This document shows positions 34,334 through 42,889 of a stretch of 64,000 bases of DNA, one piece after another. The stretch is from NCBI GenBank assembly GCA_044351045.1, contig JBILGM010000003.1:1-64000 (forward strand). Reading direction: 5' to 3'. Made by a program: the position numbers and the translations under genes. Source of the stretch: UBA6136 sp044351045 (GTDB lineage Bacteria > Pseudomonadota > Gammaproteobacteria > Methylococcales > Methylococcaceae). The notes beneath the pieces are model-generated. The model ran no database searches. It was not told the origin of the DNA and worked only from the letters and a program-made list of their open reading frames with translations. Numbering within the stretch: the stretch's first letter is position 1; every line of letters begins with the position of its first letter.

Positions 34334-35236
34334 CTAAACCGCGACATCTGCCGCGATGTGAGGATGCGGGTCATAGCCCTGCAGATCCAGATCATCAATC
34401 GTGTAGTCGAACAGGCTGTCCGGTTTGCGGCGGATGAGCAGCTTGGGCAGCGGGCGGGGTTCCCGTGCGATCTGGGTGCGCGCCTGTTCCTGATGGTTGA
34501 GGTAAAGGTGGACATCACAACCGAACCAGACGATTTCGCCGGGTTCGTACCCACACTGTTGCGCCAGCAAATGAGTGAGCAAGGCGAGATTGGCGATGTT
34601 CCAGCCCAGTCCGAGGTAGGCATCGGCGGATCGTTGCATGAGCGCGGCGGAGAGCTTGCCGGTCTCGCTCGACAAAAAAAACTGATAGGTCTTGTGGCAG
34701 GGCGGCAAGGCCATGGCGTCGAGGTCGCCGACATTCCAGCCCTCGAACAGCAGGCGACGTGAGGTGGGGTTCTGCTTGAGTCCGTCGATCAACGCCGCAA
34801 TCTGGTCTATCTCTCGACCATCGGCTGCTTTCCAGCGACGCCACTGCCAACCATAGACCGGGCCGAGGTCTCCCCAAGTGGCGGCGAATGACTCATCGCC
34901 AACGATACGACGCTCGAAGTCCTCCTGACTGATCGGTTCCCCGGTGGTTTCGCGGTACTTTTTCAGCGGCCAGTCGGTCCAGATGCGGACGTTCTGTTCC
35001 AGTAGTTCGCGGATATTACGGCCGCCGGAGAGCATCCAGAGCATTTCCTTGAAGGCGGTTTTCCAGAAGATCCTTTTGGTCGTGAAAACCGGGAATCCCT
35101 CGGCGAGATCGAAGCGCAGGGTGTGGCCAAAGATCGCGCGGGTGCCCACGCCAGTCCGATCTTGCCGCAGATCTCCGCGGGTCAGTAGTGTCTCCAGCAG
35201 GTCGAGGTACTGCTGTTCGGGATGAAGGCCGGTCAC
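34334..35236 (-). CDS. thyA: Thymidylate synthase
   Basis: ThyA methylates dUMP to dTMP using methylene-tetrahydrofolate. About 300 residues. The catalytic cysteine lies in ALPPCHKTYQFF, the substrate-binding RSADAYLGLGWNIANLALL follows, and DRTGVGT near the N-terminus binds dUMP phosphate. A GTG at 35236 with GGAG 7 bases ahead is preferred; it starts 1 bp past the lgt stop. An ATG at 35254 overlapping lgt has no visible site. The lgt-thyA order is common in gammaproteobacteria. The dihydrofolate made here is reduced by FolA, whose gene is 3 kb away. Confidence 0.95.
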   Translation of the reverse strand: MTGLHPEQQYLDLLETLLTRGDLRQDRTGVGTRAIFGHTLRFDLAEGFPVFTTKRIFWKTAFKEMLWMLSGGRNIRELLEQNVRIWTDWPLKKYRETTGEPISQEDFERRIVGDESFAATWGDLGPVYGWQWRRWKAADGREIDQIAALIDGLKQNPTSRRLLFEGWNVGDLDAMALPPCHKTYQFFLSSETGKLSAALMQRSADAYLGLGWNIANLALLTHLLAQQCGYEPGEIVWFGCDVHLYLNHQEQARTQIAREPRPLPKLLIRRKPDSLFDYTIDDLDLQGYDPHPHIAADVAV

Positions 35237-35237
35237 C

Positions 35238-36038
35238 TCAAGACTCCACGGCATAGGAGTCCCGCCGGAGATAGGCCCGGAGCAGAATGAAAGCGCCGAT
35301 CAATATCATGGGGAAGGTTAGCACCATGCCCATGGTGACCCAGCCAAATGCGAGATATCCGATATGGGCATCGGGCAGGCGGACAAACTCCACCATGAAG
35401 CGGAAAACGCCGTACATCAATATGAACATCCCGCTGACGGCAGTTCGGGGAGGGTTCTGCCGGCGGAACCATTGCAGAATGATGAATAGGACGATCCCTT
35501 CGAGAAAGGCTTCATACAGCTGGGAGGGATGGCGCGGTTCCGGCCCACCCGTCGGAAATATCATGGCCCAGGGCAAGTCGGTCGGTTTGCCCCATAACTC
35601 GCCATTGATGAAATTGCCGATACGGCCGGTGAAGAGACCCAGTGGTACATAGGGCCCAATGAAGTCCGTCACGTCGGAGAAGCGAGCGCCTACCTGACGG
35701 GCAAAAACCCACATCCCGGCAAAGGCGCCTAGCATGCCGCCATGAAACGACATCCCGCCTTCCCATACGCGAATAATCATCAGCGGGTCGCCAATGAACG
35801 CGGAAAAATTGTAGAAAAGAATGTAGCCGAGACGGCCACCGATCATCAGTCCGATGGCGCAATAAAAGATCAGGTCCTCGATCTGATTGGCGGTCCAGGG
35901 GAAGCCTGGTTCCTTTGCACGTTGGCGCGCCATGATCCAGGCTGCGCCGATACCGATGATGTACATCAGACCATACCAATGGACCTTAAGGGGCCCAAGG
36001 CTTATGGCAACCGGATCAATATTCGGGTAGGCAAGCAT
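35238..36038 (-). CDS. lgt: Prolipoprotein diacylglyceryl transferase
   Basis: Lgt is an inner-membrane enzyme that attaches diacylglycerol from phosphatidylglycerol to the lipobox cysteine. 266 residues, about seven helices. The Lgt signature GRIGNFINGELWG is intact near residues 138-150, as are FHGGMLGAF (catalytic His region) and the HPSQLYEAFLEG segment. It is the first gene of lgt-thyA and divergent from DUF2058. The window contains several lipoproteins that would be its clients. Confidence 0.96.
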   Translation of the reverse strand: MLAYPNIDPVAISLGPLKVHWYGLMYIIGIGAAWIMARQRAKEPGFPWTANQIEDLIFYCAIGLMIGGRLGYILFYNFSAFIGDPLMIIRVWEGGMSFHGGMLGAFAGMWVFARQVGARFSDVTDFIGPYVPLGLFTGRIGNFINGELWGKPTDLPWAMIFPTGGPEPRHPSQLYEAFLEGIVLFIILQWFRRQNPPRTAVSGMFILMYGVFRFMVEFVRLPDAHIGYLAFGWVTMGMVLTFPMILIGAFILLRAYLRRDSYAVES

Positions 36039-36294
36039 GCGAAAGTCCAGAGTTCAAAAGGGAGCGAAAACAGAAAACAGCGCTGAATGAACCGTAGTCA
36101 CTGGCGGAATGGACGGCTGGGCTGGCCGAGACGGGTTTCTTCGGAGAGAGAAGTACCGAGGATGATACGTCTGGCCAAAAATGCCCTATCACTATAGCAC
36201 GGTGATCCTTCTTTCCAGCCTGCTGATTCCCGTCAGAACCTGGCTTGCCTCAGGGTGTTCGCAACGGGACAATGAGCCCATCAGTGTTACCCCC

Positions 36295-36312
36295 GCCCCA
36301 GGCTTATGGGGC
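36295..36312 (+). other. Leader hairpin before DUF2058 gene
   Basis: GCCCCA and TGGGGC with a 6-base loop lie 21 bp before the DUF2058 start, next to its GGAG. It could sequester the ribosome site region or simply stabilise the leader. The rest of the 295-bp divergent gap (36039-36333) holds the promoters; I see no gene in it. Confidence 0.35.
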
Positions 36313-36333
36313 TTAAGGAATGGAGAATGTGCG

Positions 36334-36873
36334 ATGGCAGGACTACGTGATCAGCTTTTGAAGTCAGGGCTCGTGAACGAAAAGCAGGTCAAGAAGGCGC
36401 AAAAAGAAAAACATAAGGAGCAACGGAGTCAGGGCAAATCCCATGCAGGGGAAGACGAGGAGGCTCAGCGCCGGTTGCGCGTGCAAGCCGAGAAGTTGGA
36501 GCGCGATCGGCGGCTCAACCAGCAACGAAAGGATGACGCCGACAAAAAGGCATTAGCGGCCCAGGCGCGGCAGCTGATTGAAGTCCACAAGCAGCCCAGA
36601 AATGAGGGCGAGACACCCTTTAGTTTTACGGATGGCGGCAAGATCAAGAAGCTGATGCTGGAAACGCGCGTCCGCGATCAATTGGTGCGAGGCCAGTTGG
36701 CCATCGTCAAGGTTGATCAGGCTTATGAATTGGTTCCACGTGAAACAGCAGAAAAGATTCTTCAGCGAGATGCCGCGTTTCTCATTCTGATGAATGAGCC
36801 AAGCGGGCATAATGAGACCTCCAGCGATGACCCCTATGCGGACTATCAGGTGCCTGACGACCTGATCTGGTAA
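36334..36873 (+). CDS. DUF2058 family protein (YaiL-like)
   Basis: This 179-residue cytoplasmic protein has the N-terminal MAGLRDQLLKSGLVNEKQ typical of DUF2058. A long, highly charged helical middle follows (about residues 20-90, Lys/Glu/Arg/Gln), then a compact C-terminal domain including PFSFTDGGKIKKL and YADYQVPDDLIW. The ATG at 36334 matches the family N-terminus and has GGAG 8 bases upstream; an earlier in-frame ATG at 36181 would add 51 residues unlike the family. Function is not established; it is sometimes described as nucleoprotein/polynucleotide-associated. Confidence 0.87.
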   Translation: MAGLRDQLLKSGLVNEKQVKKAQKEKHKEQRSQGKSHAGEDEEAQRRLRVQAEKLERDRRLNQQRKDDADKKALAAQARQLIEVHKQPRNEGETPFSFTDGGKIKKLMLETRVRDQLVRGQLAIVKVDQAYELVPRETAEKILQRDAAFLILMNEPSGHNETSSDDPYADYQVPDDLIW

Positions 36874-36909
36874 AAGGCCGCGTCACTCAAATCTCATCCA
36901 AAGATCATC

Positions 36910-38073
36910 ATGACCCTATCCTTATTCTCCCGTTACGAGATCGGCCCCTACATCATGAAGAATCGAACGGTAATGGCGCCGTTGACCCGCTCACGCAGTA
37001 AGCAGCCCGGTAATTTACCGAGCCGCCTGAACGCCTTTTACTATGCCCAGCGCGCGAGCGCGGGTCTGATCATTACTGAAGCCACGCAAATCTCCCAGCA
37101 GGGTCAGGGCTATGCATGGACACCGGGGATTTACACGGAAGAACAAATCGAGGGCTGGCGTCTGGTCGCGGAGTCTGTCCATGATGCCGATGGTTTGATC
37201 TTTATGCAGCTGTGGCATGTCGGACGAATTTCCCACCCGGCGCTGCAGCCCAAGGGCGCTCTTCCGGTAGCGCCCTCAGCCATTGCGCCCACTGGCATGG
37301 CGTTTGTCACTAATGCCAAGGGAGAGCCGGAGTTTGTCCCTTTCGTTGCTCCGCGTGCGCTGGAAGCCGAGGAGTTACCCTCGCTGGTGAAGCAATATGT
37401 GCAGGCCGCCAAAAACGCCTTGTCGGCCGGACTGGATGGGGTAGAGGTTCACGCCGCTAATGGCTACTTGCTGGATCAGTTTCTCAACTCCAGCACGAAC
37501 CAGCGAGCCGATGCTTATGGGGGTTCCATCGAGAACCGGGCCAGACTGTTGCTGGAAGTGGTGGAAGCCGTTGCACGGGTTTGCGGGTCTGATCGTGTGG
37601 GAGTCAGGATCTCACCGATGGGCACGTTCAACGACATGAGGGACGAGAATCCAGAGGCCTTGTTTGGCTTTGTGTCGGAAAAGCTGAACCAACTCGACTT
37701 GGCGTATCTGCATGTGGTCGATCCCAGCCATGGCGGTCATCAGTCCACCACCGTGTCCGATCCTCGTGGGGTTGCGATCATGACGATGATTCGTGAGCGG
37801 TTTGCCGGAACCCTCATGGTTTGCGGGGGCTATACCCTTGAGCGTGCTCAGGAATCGATCCGGAACCACCAGGCGGATCTGGTTGCGTTCGGCCGGCCTT
37901 TCATTGCCAATCCCGATTTGCCTGAACGTCTTCGCACCGGGGCATCACTTAACGAACCGGATCAGGCCACCTTTTATGGGGGCGGTGTTCAGGGCTATGT
38001 CGACTATCCGACTCTCAAGCAGCAGAATGGCGAGGAGAGGTTGCCTGATTTCAGTGTGCTGGAAGCAAACTGA
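36910..38073 (+). CDS. Old yellow enzyme family alkene reductase (NemA-like)
   Basis: This 387-residue FMN-dependent TIM-barrel oxidoreductase reduces activated C=C bonds and nitro compounds with NAD(P)H. Visible are MAPLTRSRS near residues 22-30, QLWHVGR near 100, GVEVHAANGYLLDQFLNSS with the substrate-binding His-Ala-Ala-Asn variant near 180, the YGGSIENRARLLLE motif, and FGRPFIANPDL near the end. The HAAN string marks the NemA/OYE class. It is followed after 5 bp by folA in the same direction. Confidence 0.92.
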   Translation: MTLSLFSRYEIGPYIMKNRTVMAPLTRSRSKQPGNLPSRLNAFYYAQRASAGLIITEATQISQQGQGYAWTPGIYTEEQIEGWRLVAESVHDADGLIFMQLWHVGRISHPALQPKGALPVAPSAIAPTGMAFVTNAKGEPEFVPFVAPRALEAEELPSLVKQYVQAAKNALSAGLDGVEVHAANGYLLDQFLNSSTNQRADAYGGSIENRARLLLEVVEAVARVCGSDRVGVRISPMGTFNDMRDENPEALFGFVSEKLNQLDLAYLHVVDPSHGGHQSTTVSDPRGVAIMTMIRERFAGTLMVCGGYTLERAQESIRNHQADLVAFGRPFIANPDLPERLRTGASLNEPDQATFYGGGVQGYVDYPTLKQQNGEERLPDFSVLEAN

Positions 38074-38078
38074 GTCGC

Positions 38079-38570
38079 ATGAAGATCTCCCTGATTGCCG
38101 CGATGGGTGAGAACCGTGTGATCGGTGTCGACAATCGCATGCCCTGGCATCTCTCCGCCGATCTGAAGCGCTTCCGACAAATCACCTTGGGCAAACCCAT
38201 CCTGATGGGGCGCCGGACTCATGAGTCCATCGGAAAGCCATTACCGGGGCGTGAGAATATCGTCTTGACCCGGGATTCTGCCTATCAGTCCCCAGGCTGT
38301 ACCCTGGTTCACAATCGTGATCAAGCCGTCCGGGCCGCAGGTGATGCGCCCGAGCTCATGGTGATTGGCGGTGCCGGTCTTTACCAGGAGTTTCTGCCGC
38401 TGGCCGATCGACTCTACCTGACCCTTATCCAGCATACCTTTGAGGGTGATACCTTCTTTCCGACGATCGATTGGTTGGAATGGCATGAAATGGCGAGGGG
38501 AGAGAGTCAACAGGACGAACAGAGCGGGTTGAGCTATTGCTTTGTCGACCTCGAGAGAGTTCGAGCCTGA
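38079..38570 (+). CDS. folA: Dihydrofolate reductase
   Basis: This 163-residue type I DHFR reduces dihydrofolate with NADPH. Conserved parts are AAMGENRVIGVDNRMPWHL (residues 8-26, the Met20 loop), the catalytic acidic position in LSADLKRFRQITLG, PILMGRRTHESIG, and the NADPH-loop VIGGAGLYQEFLP near 95-107. It is separated from thyA by three genes. Having it next to the old yellow enzyme suggests one transcript, with no evident functional link. Confidence 0.95.
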   Translation: MKISLIAAMGENRVIGVDNRMPWHLSADLKRFRQITLGKPILMGRRTHESIGKPLPGRENIVLTRDSAYQSPGCTLVHNRDQAVRAAGDAPELMVIGGAGLYQEFLPLADRLYLTLIQHTFEGDTFFPTIDWLEWHEMARGESQQDEQSGLSYCFVDLERVRA

Positions 38571-38613
38571 ATCGTTGATGTAGACGGCTCCTGATTGGAC
38601 CCAACCCCCGTTC

Positions 38614-38625
38614 ATGAGGCCTCAT
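38614..38625. promoter_or_regulatory. Perfect 12-bp palindrome upstream of haemoglobin gene
   Basis: ATGAGGCCTCAT is self-complementary and lies 48 bp before the start of the truncated haemoglobin-CBS gene, followed by an AT-rich stretch. It could be an operator for a dimeric regulator; no known regulator motif is matched. Confidence 0.35.
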
Positions 38626-38673
38626 AAATATGTCCCTGAATGACCGCCTATTAACACTTGAGAGGAATCTACC

Positions 38674-39411
38674 ATGAGTGAGACGCTGTCCAATTTGTTC
38701 CGCAAAAAGGCCGATCCGACGCAGGCCACGATCAATCCCACGTTGTACGAGCGATTGGGTGGTGAGCCGGCTGTCAACATGGCCGTCGATATTTTTTATC
38801 GCAAGGTGATTGCCGATGCCCGCATCAACTACTTTTTCTTTGGCGTGAGCATTAGCGAGCAGGCGGCCAAACAGAAGGCATTCTTGAGCATGGCTTTTGG
38901 TGGCCCGCACGAATATACCGGGCGTGACATGCGTCGCAGTCACGCTAAGCTCGTCGGTATGGGCATGAATGACCGGCACTTCGATATCGTTCTGGACCAT
39001 CTGCGCAGTACGCTAAACGAACTTGAGGTGCCAGAAAGCCTCATCCAGGAGGTTATCGATATCTGTGAAAGTACCCGCGAAGATGTCATGAACCGGCAGC
39101 GGACCCAGGCGCATCCCGCCGTCTCTGTGCGGGTTGAAGACAAGCCGCAATCGCCTCATCCCCCTCTTCTAGTCAGGGAGTCCAGGCCCACCGAAAATAA
39201 GCTGGCTCATCAGGTTCAGTCGCCTACAAACTCCGTCACCTCCATCCTCTCGACACGGGTGGTCACCATATCGCCCGCCACTAGCATTCAGGAGGCTGCA
39301 GAGCTATTCAGTCGCGAAAGCTTTCAGAGTTTGCCGGTTGTGGATGAGGCGGGAAAACTGATCGGCATGGTCACTTCCACCGACCTTATTCGTCATTTCA
39401 ACAAGCGGTAG
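38674..39411 (+). CDS. Group I truncated haemoglobin fused to a CBS domain
   Basis: This 245-residue protein has two modules. Residues about 22-140 are a group I truncated haemoglobin: LYERLGGEPAV start, IFYRKVIAD with the B10 tyrosine position, and DMRRSHAKLV holding the proximal histidine. Residues about 190-245 are one CBS motif (ILSTRVVTISPATSIQEAAELF ... SLPVVDEAGKLIGMVTSTDLI). A flexible Pro/Ser/Gln-rich linker joins them. One CBS motif normally pairs with another, so the protein probably dimerises, and adenine nucleotides could bind at the interface. Truncated haemoglobins bind O2 or NO. The fusion suggests coupling of gas sensing to energy charge, which is inference. GAGAGGA stands ahead of the ATG. 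Confidence 0.88.
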   Translation: MSETLSNLFRKKADPTQATINPTLYERLGGEPAVNMAVDIFYRKVIADARINYFFFGVSISEQAAKQKAFLSMAFGGPHEYTGRDMRRSHAKLVGMGMNDRHFDIVLDHLRSTLNELEVPESLIQEVIDICESTREDVMNRQRTQAHPAVSVRVEDKPQSPHPPLLVRESRPTENKLAHQVQSPTNSVTSILSTRVVTISPATSIQEAAELFSRESFQSLPVVDEAGKLIGMVTSTDLIRHFNKR

Positions 39412-39481
39412 CACCCATATATCGTGGTACCGGTAATATCAGTCCCCGAACATTGAGGTAAAGATGATGAAAAGATAAATA

Positions 39482-40027
39482 ATGGCCAGCTTTGCTTTGC
39501 TGTTGCTGTTTTCCTTGGCTGGCTGTCAACTGTTTGGCGGCAGCTCAAAGTACACCGATGCGGCCCAGATCGATAACGACGTGGATGCTGCTCTGGCTAA
39601 CCTTTATGTCACTTCCCCCGTTGCCAAGAAGTTGGCAAAAAGTGCGAAAGGAATCCTGATATTTCCAGGCGTCGTGAAAGCTGGATTCATCGGTGGTGCG
39701 CAATACGGCGTTGGTGCCCTCCGCAAGCGTGGGCGGACAGCTGGTTATTACAATTTGGTTGCTGGTTCCTATGGTCTTCAGGCGGGCGTGCAGTCTTTCA
39801 ACTACGCCATGTTGTTCATGAAGGATAGCGCCATGGATTATCTGTATACCGATGCGGGGCTAGAGATCGGGGTAGGACCTAGCATTGTGATCGTGGACGA
39901 GGGGGTCGCAAGATCACTGACTACCACGACCGCGAAGGACGATGTTTATGCCTTTATCTATGGCCAGAAAGGGCTCATGGGCGGGGTTGGAATTCAGGGG
40001 TCGAAGATTACGCGATTTGACCCTTGA
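39482..40027 (+). CDS. SYLF/YSC84-domain lipoprotein
   Basis: This 181-residue predicted lipoprotein has a lipobox LAGC with Cys near residue 15. Then comes a SYLF-type lipid-binding domain (ILIFPGVVKAGFIGGAQYGVG, later AGSYGLQAGVQSFNYAMLFM) to the end. Members bind phosphoinositides or other lipids in eukaryotes; in bacteria the role is unclear. The gene has an AT-rich leader with a few start-stop pairs and follows the haemoglobin gene by 70 bp. It lies convergent with moaC. Confidence 0.85.
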   Translation: MASFALLLLFSLAGCQLFGGSSKYTDAAQIDNDVDAALANLYVTSPVAKKLAKSAKGILIFPGVVKAGFIGGAQYGVGALRKRGRTAGYYNLVAGSYGLQAGVQSFNYAMLFMKDSAMDYLYTDAGLEIGVGPSIVIVDEGVARSLTTTTAKDDVYAFIYGQKGLMGGVGIQGSKITRFDP

Positions 40028-40081
40028 GGTTGCCCTCCGCTGCTTGACTCGCTGTTCGGAGGAGTTATCAGTGAGCGATGG

Positions 40082-40567
40082 TCAAGAGGGTTCCGCCCTT
40101 TGCCAGTCGCCTGATTTCCCACCGGATTTCTTTAGCAGTCGGATTTCCTGCATCGTCATCCCCTTGTCTACGGCCTTACACATGTCGTAGATGGTGAGCA
40201 GTGCGATCTGCACGGCGGTCATCGCTTCCATCTCGACACCGGTCTGGCCCGCCGTCTTGACGGTCGCCGTCACGCGCACCTGATCATGGGAGGGTTCAGG
40301 CTCCAGTTGCAGACTCACATGGGATAAGGCGAGCGGATGGCAGAGCGGAATCAGGTCTGCGGTCCTCTTGCTCGCCATGATGCCGGCGACTCGCGCGATC
40401 CCTAGTACGTCGCCTTTTTTATGTGTGCCGACCATGATCATGGCCAGCGTCTCCGCCTTCATGACGATGACGCCCTCGGCTACAGCGGCCCGCTGGGTTA
40501 CTGGTTTTTCTCCGACATCGACCATGTGGGCCGCGCCGGTTTCGTCAAAATGCGTGAGTGGAATCAT
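40082..40567 (-). CDS. moaC: Cyclic pyranopterin monophosphate synthase MoaC
   Basis: MoaC catalyses the second step of molybdenum cofactor synthesis, forming cyclic pyranopterin monophosphate. 161 residues. Motifs are HMVDVGEKPVTQRAAVAEG near the N-terminus, TADLIPLCHPLALSHV near 67-82, and GVEMEAMTAVQIALLTIYDMCKA near the end. The ATG at 40567 gives the standard N-terminus MIPLTHFDETG. It lies divergent from the flavin reductase gene and alone among Moa genes in this window. Confidence 0.95.
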   Translation of the reverse strand: MIPLTHFDETGAAHMVDVGEKPVTQRAAVAEGVIVMKAETLAMIMVGTHKKGDVLGIARVAGIMASKRTADLIPLCHPLALSHVSLQLEPEPSHDQVRVTATVKTAGQTGVEMEAMTAVQIALLTIYDMCKAVDKGMTMQEIRLLKKSGGKSGDWQRAEPS

Positions 40568-40644
40568 GGCGTAAAGGGAAAAAGTAGCTGCCGAGTTCGA
40601 CCGGCAATTATAAGAATTCCAACAACCATAATAGGGCAAGCGAC

Positions 40645-41190
40645 ATGAGTGTAGATGTATCCGAATGGGTCAAACGTATCACGACCGGAGTTTATGTGGT
40701 GGGTGCAACGGCAGACCAGAAGCAAAATGCCTTCACTGCAGCTTGGGTGATGCCGGCTTCATTCCAGCCGCTCCTGCTGGTCGTCAGCATCAATCCACAC
40801 CACTCATCCTATGCCATGATCAGGGCCAATGGGGTGTTCTCGATTAACGTGTTGGGCACAGATCAGTTGGATCTGGCAGCCCATTTTGGAGCTCCGGCTG
40901 TCATCGACAAGTTGGCGGGTGTTGCCTGGTCCTCGGGTAAAACGGGTGCGCCGCTGCTGAATGGTGTTGTTGCCCATTTTGAATGCGAGGTGTTTGGGGA
41001 ATCTCCCGCAGGGGACCATGTGCTGGTGCTCGGGCGCGTCATCGGTGGCTCATTGTTGCGGCCGGCGGGGGAACCTCTTTCATACCGGGATACCGGCGAC
41101 ATGGATGGCGCTTCAAGTCTGTTTCCAACGAGCTTAGAATTGGAACAAGCTAACGGCTTATCCCAACCCGCGAATGAGTTCTTGCACTAA
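40645..41190 (+). CDS. Flavin reductase-like domain protein
   Basis: This 181-residue split-barrel flavoprotein of the flavin reductase family shows TTGVYVVGATADQKQNAFTAAW near residues 12-33 and SINVLGTDQLDLAAHFG near 68-84, with a C-terminal His-free segment. It may reduce FMN for a partner monooxygenase or bind FMN as a chaperone. No partner gene is adjacent. Its 3' end overlaps the end of pyrD by 33 bp, tail to tail. Confidence 0.85.
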   Translation: MSVDVSEWVKRITTGVYVVGATADQKQNAFTAAWVMPASFQPLLLVVSINPHHSSYAMIRANGVFSINVLGTDQLDLAAHFGAPAVIDKLAGVAWSSGKTGAPLLNGVVAHFECEVFGESPAGDHVLVLGRVIGGSLLRPAGEPLSYRDTGDMDGASSLFPTSLELEQANGLSQPANEFLH

Positions 41191-42171
41191 CGCCGGTCCC
41201 CGATAAATGAGGCCGGAATAGATTTGAACCATTGACGCGCCGGCATCAAGCTTGCGCTGAGCGTCGTCTAGACACAGGATGCCGCCACAGGCGATGATCG
41301 GCAGTCTGCCATCGAGATGCTTTGCCAGCTGGCCTACTACGGCCGTTGAGGCGGCCAACACCGGGTGACCGCTCAGGCCGCCCGATTCTGAACCATGCAT
41401 CAGGTGTTCTACACCGTGGCGCGCCGAGGTGGTGTTCGTGGCAATCACCGCATCGACGCCATGACGTAACAGCGCATCGGCAATCGATGCGATTTCAGTG
41501 GACTGCAGATCGGGTGCAATCTTGACGGCGATCGGTACACTGCAGCCATGATGGGTGGCCAGCTTTTCACGTTCCGCCATTAGGCCCCTGAGGAGATGGT
41601 CGAGGTGCTCGCCCGTTTGCAGGCTGCGAAGACCTGGCGTGTTAGGCGAGGAGATGTTGACGGTCACGTAACTCGCAGCCGAATAGACCTTCCGCAATCC
41701 AATCAGGTAATCGTCCAGCGCCTGCTCAACCGGGGTGTCCTTGTTCTTGCCAATGTTGATGCCAAGAATGCCTGGATACCGTGCCTGACTGACCTGATGA
41801 AGGAGGTGGTCGACCCCCTCGTTGTTGAATCCCATGCGATTGATGATGGCCCGGGCTTCCGGTAGCCGAAAAAGGCGCGGCTTGGGGTTTCCGGGCTGCG
41901 CACGGGGCGTGACCGTGCCGATTTCGAGGAAGCCAAAACCCAGCGCGGCCAGACCGTCGATGTACTCGCCATTCTTGTCCAGGCCGGCAGCCAGGCCGAT
42001 GGGATTGGGAAAATTCAAGCCCATCACCGTGCGGGGCTGCCCGGTCGTCGCTTGCTTGAATGGATTGAGTGTTCCCAGGCGGGACAATACGCTGAGGCTC
42101 TGCAGCGTCAGGTGATGAGCGGTTTCGGGGTCAAGCCGGAAAAGGGCCGGACGAATGAGGTTGTAAAGCAT
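41158..42171 (-). CDS. pyrD: Dihydroorotate dehydrogenase (quinone), class 2
   Basis: This 337-residue inner-membrane-associated FMN enzyme oxidises dihydroorotate with ubiquinone in pyrimidine synthesis. The N-terminal amphipathic helix (MLYNLIRPALFRLDPETAHHLTL) marks class 2. Then come NPIGLAAGLDKNGEYIDGLAALGFGFLEIG, the active-site VNISSPNTPGLRSLQ near residues 177-191, and a C-terminal IQIYSGLIYRGPALV-type FMN phosphate loop. The ATG at 42171 lies inside the end of the MfnB-like gene (41-bp overlap), so it is the last gene of the minus-strand C1-cofactor operon. Confidence 0.95.
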   Translation of the reverse strand: MLYNLIRPALFRLDPETAHHLTLQSLSVLSRLGTLNPFKQATTGQPRTVMGLNFPNPIGLAAGLDKNGEYIDGLAALGFGFLEIGTVTPRAQPGNPKPRLFRLPEARAIINRMGFNNEGVDHLLHQVSQARYPGILGINIGKNKDTPVEQALDDYLIGLRKVYSAASYVTVNISSPNTPGLRSLQTGEHLDHLLRGLMAEREKLATHHGCSVPIAVKIAPDLQSTEIASIADALLRHGVDAVIATNTTSARHGVEHLMHGSESGGLSGHPVLAASTAVVGQLAKHLDGRLPIIACGGILCLDDAQRKLDAGASMVQIYSGLIYRGPALVQELIRGLG

Positions 42172-42889
42172 GATGGAGATCCCATGGAGCGAACTCAGGC
42201 GGCTGACCGCGGGTGGTGGATAGGGTGTTAAGTAGGGTTCTGACTGCGTGAGGGTCCAGGGCATCCGTGCGAGTTCCTCCACACAGGGCGCCGCGAAAAC
42301 CCAGATAATCGGGGCCGAGGGCCTGGAGGCAATGAATGTCCTGTTCTCGAAGAGAACCGGCAAGTCCACACAACAATCCCGCCTGCTGAGCTTCACTAAC
42401 AAAATGACTGAGAAAAGCTAAGTTGCGAAGCGTGGTCAACGTACCTTTCTGTTTGTTGGCCGTATCGAGCATGGCACCGGCAAAGCCGGCCTCCGCCAGC
42501 CGCGGAATCCATCCCAGGGCGTCAATGTGATGATCGGCGAACATTACGGCGACGAGACGGATCCCCTGCTGTGTAATCGGCTTGAGGGCCGCGATCACTT
42601 CATGCCAATCGCCACCAGAAAAAAAGCCGAGTTTGACGTAATCCACCCCGGTCGCTGCCATGGGCTCAACGGCTGCCCGGATCGTTTCGGCTACCATGGG
42701 CAAATCACCAATGGTGGCACTGATGGGAGATTTCCCTTGCAGGGCATCGACCGCCTTCCTGACTTGAACAACTGACCAGGCACCCAGCGCGCCTTTGCGG
42801 GGATTCTTAAGGTCGATAATGCCGGCCCCGCAGTCCTCTGCCACCCGGGCCTCTTCCAGGTTCGCCACACTGGCCAAGAGCCGTGTCAT
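42131..42889 (-). CDS. (5-formylfuran-3-yl)methyl phosphate synthase-like (MfnB)
   Basis: This TIM-barrel enzyme of 252 residues belongs to the MfnB (former DUF556) family, which condenses two glyceraldehyde-3-phosphate molecules to the furan precursor of methanofuran. The family lysines and aspartates are visible: IIDLKNPRKGALGA near residues 24-37, DYVKLGFF near 84-91, and LDTANKQKG near 145-153. The ATG at 42889 overlaps the upstream DUF447 gene by 4 bp. In methylotrophic proteobacteria such genes sit with tetrahydromethanopterin-pathway genes used for formaldehyde oxidation. Only the family match and context are seen here. Confidence 0.83.
   Translation of the reverse strand: MTRLLASVANLEEARVAEDCGAGIIDLKNPRKGALGAWSVVQVRKAVDALQGKSPISATIGDLPMVAETIRAAVEPMAATGVDYVKLGFFSGGDWHEVIAALKPITQQGIRLVAVMFADHHIDALGWIPRLAEAGFAGAMLDTANKQKGTLTTLRNLAFLSHFVSEAQQAGLLCGLAGSLREQDIHCLQALGPDYLGFRGALCGGTRTDALDPHAVRTLLNTLSTTRGQPPEFAPWDLHHALQPHSSGPFPA

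Noticed and set aside
36181..36333. Extended N-terminus of the DUF2058 gene from an upstream ATG
   Set aside because: The added residues do not look like the family, and a proper site precedes the ATG at 36334.
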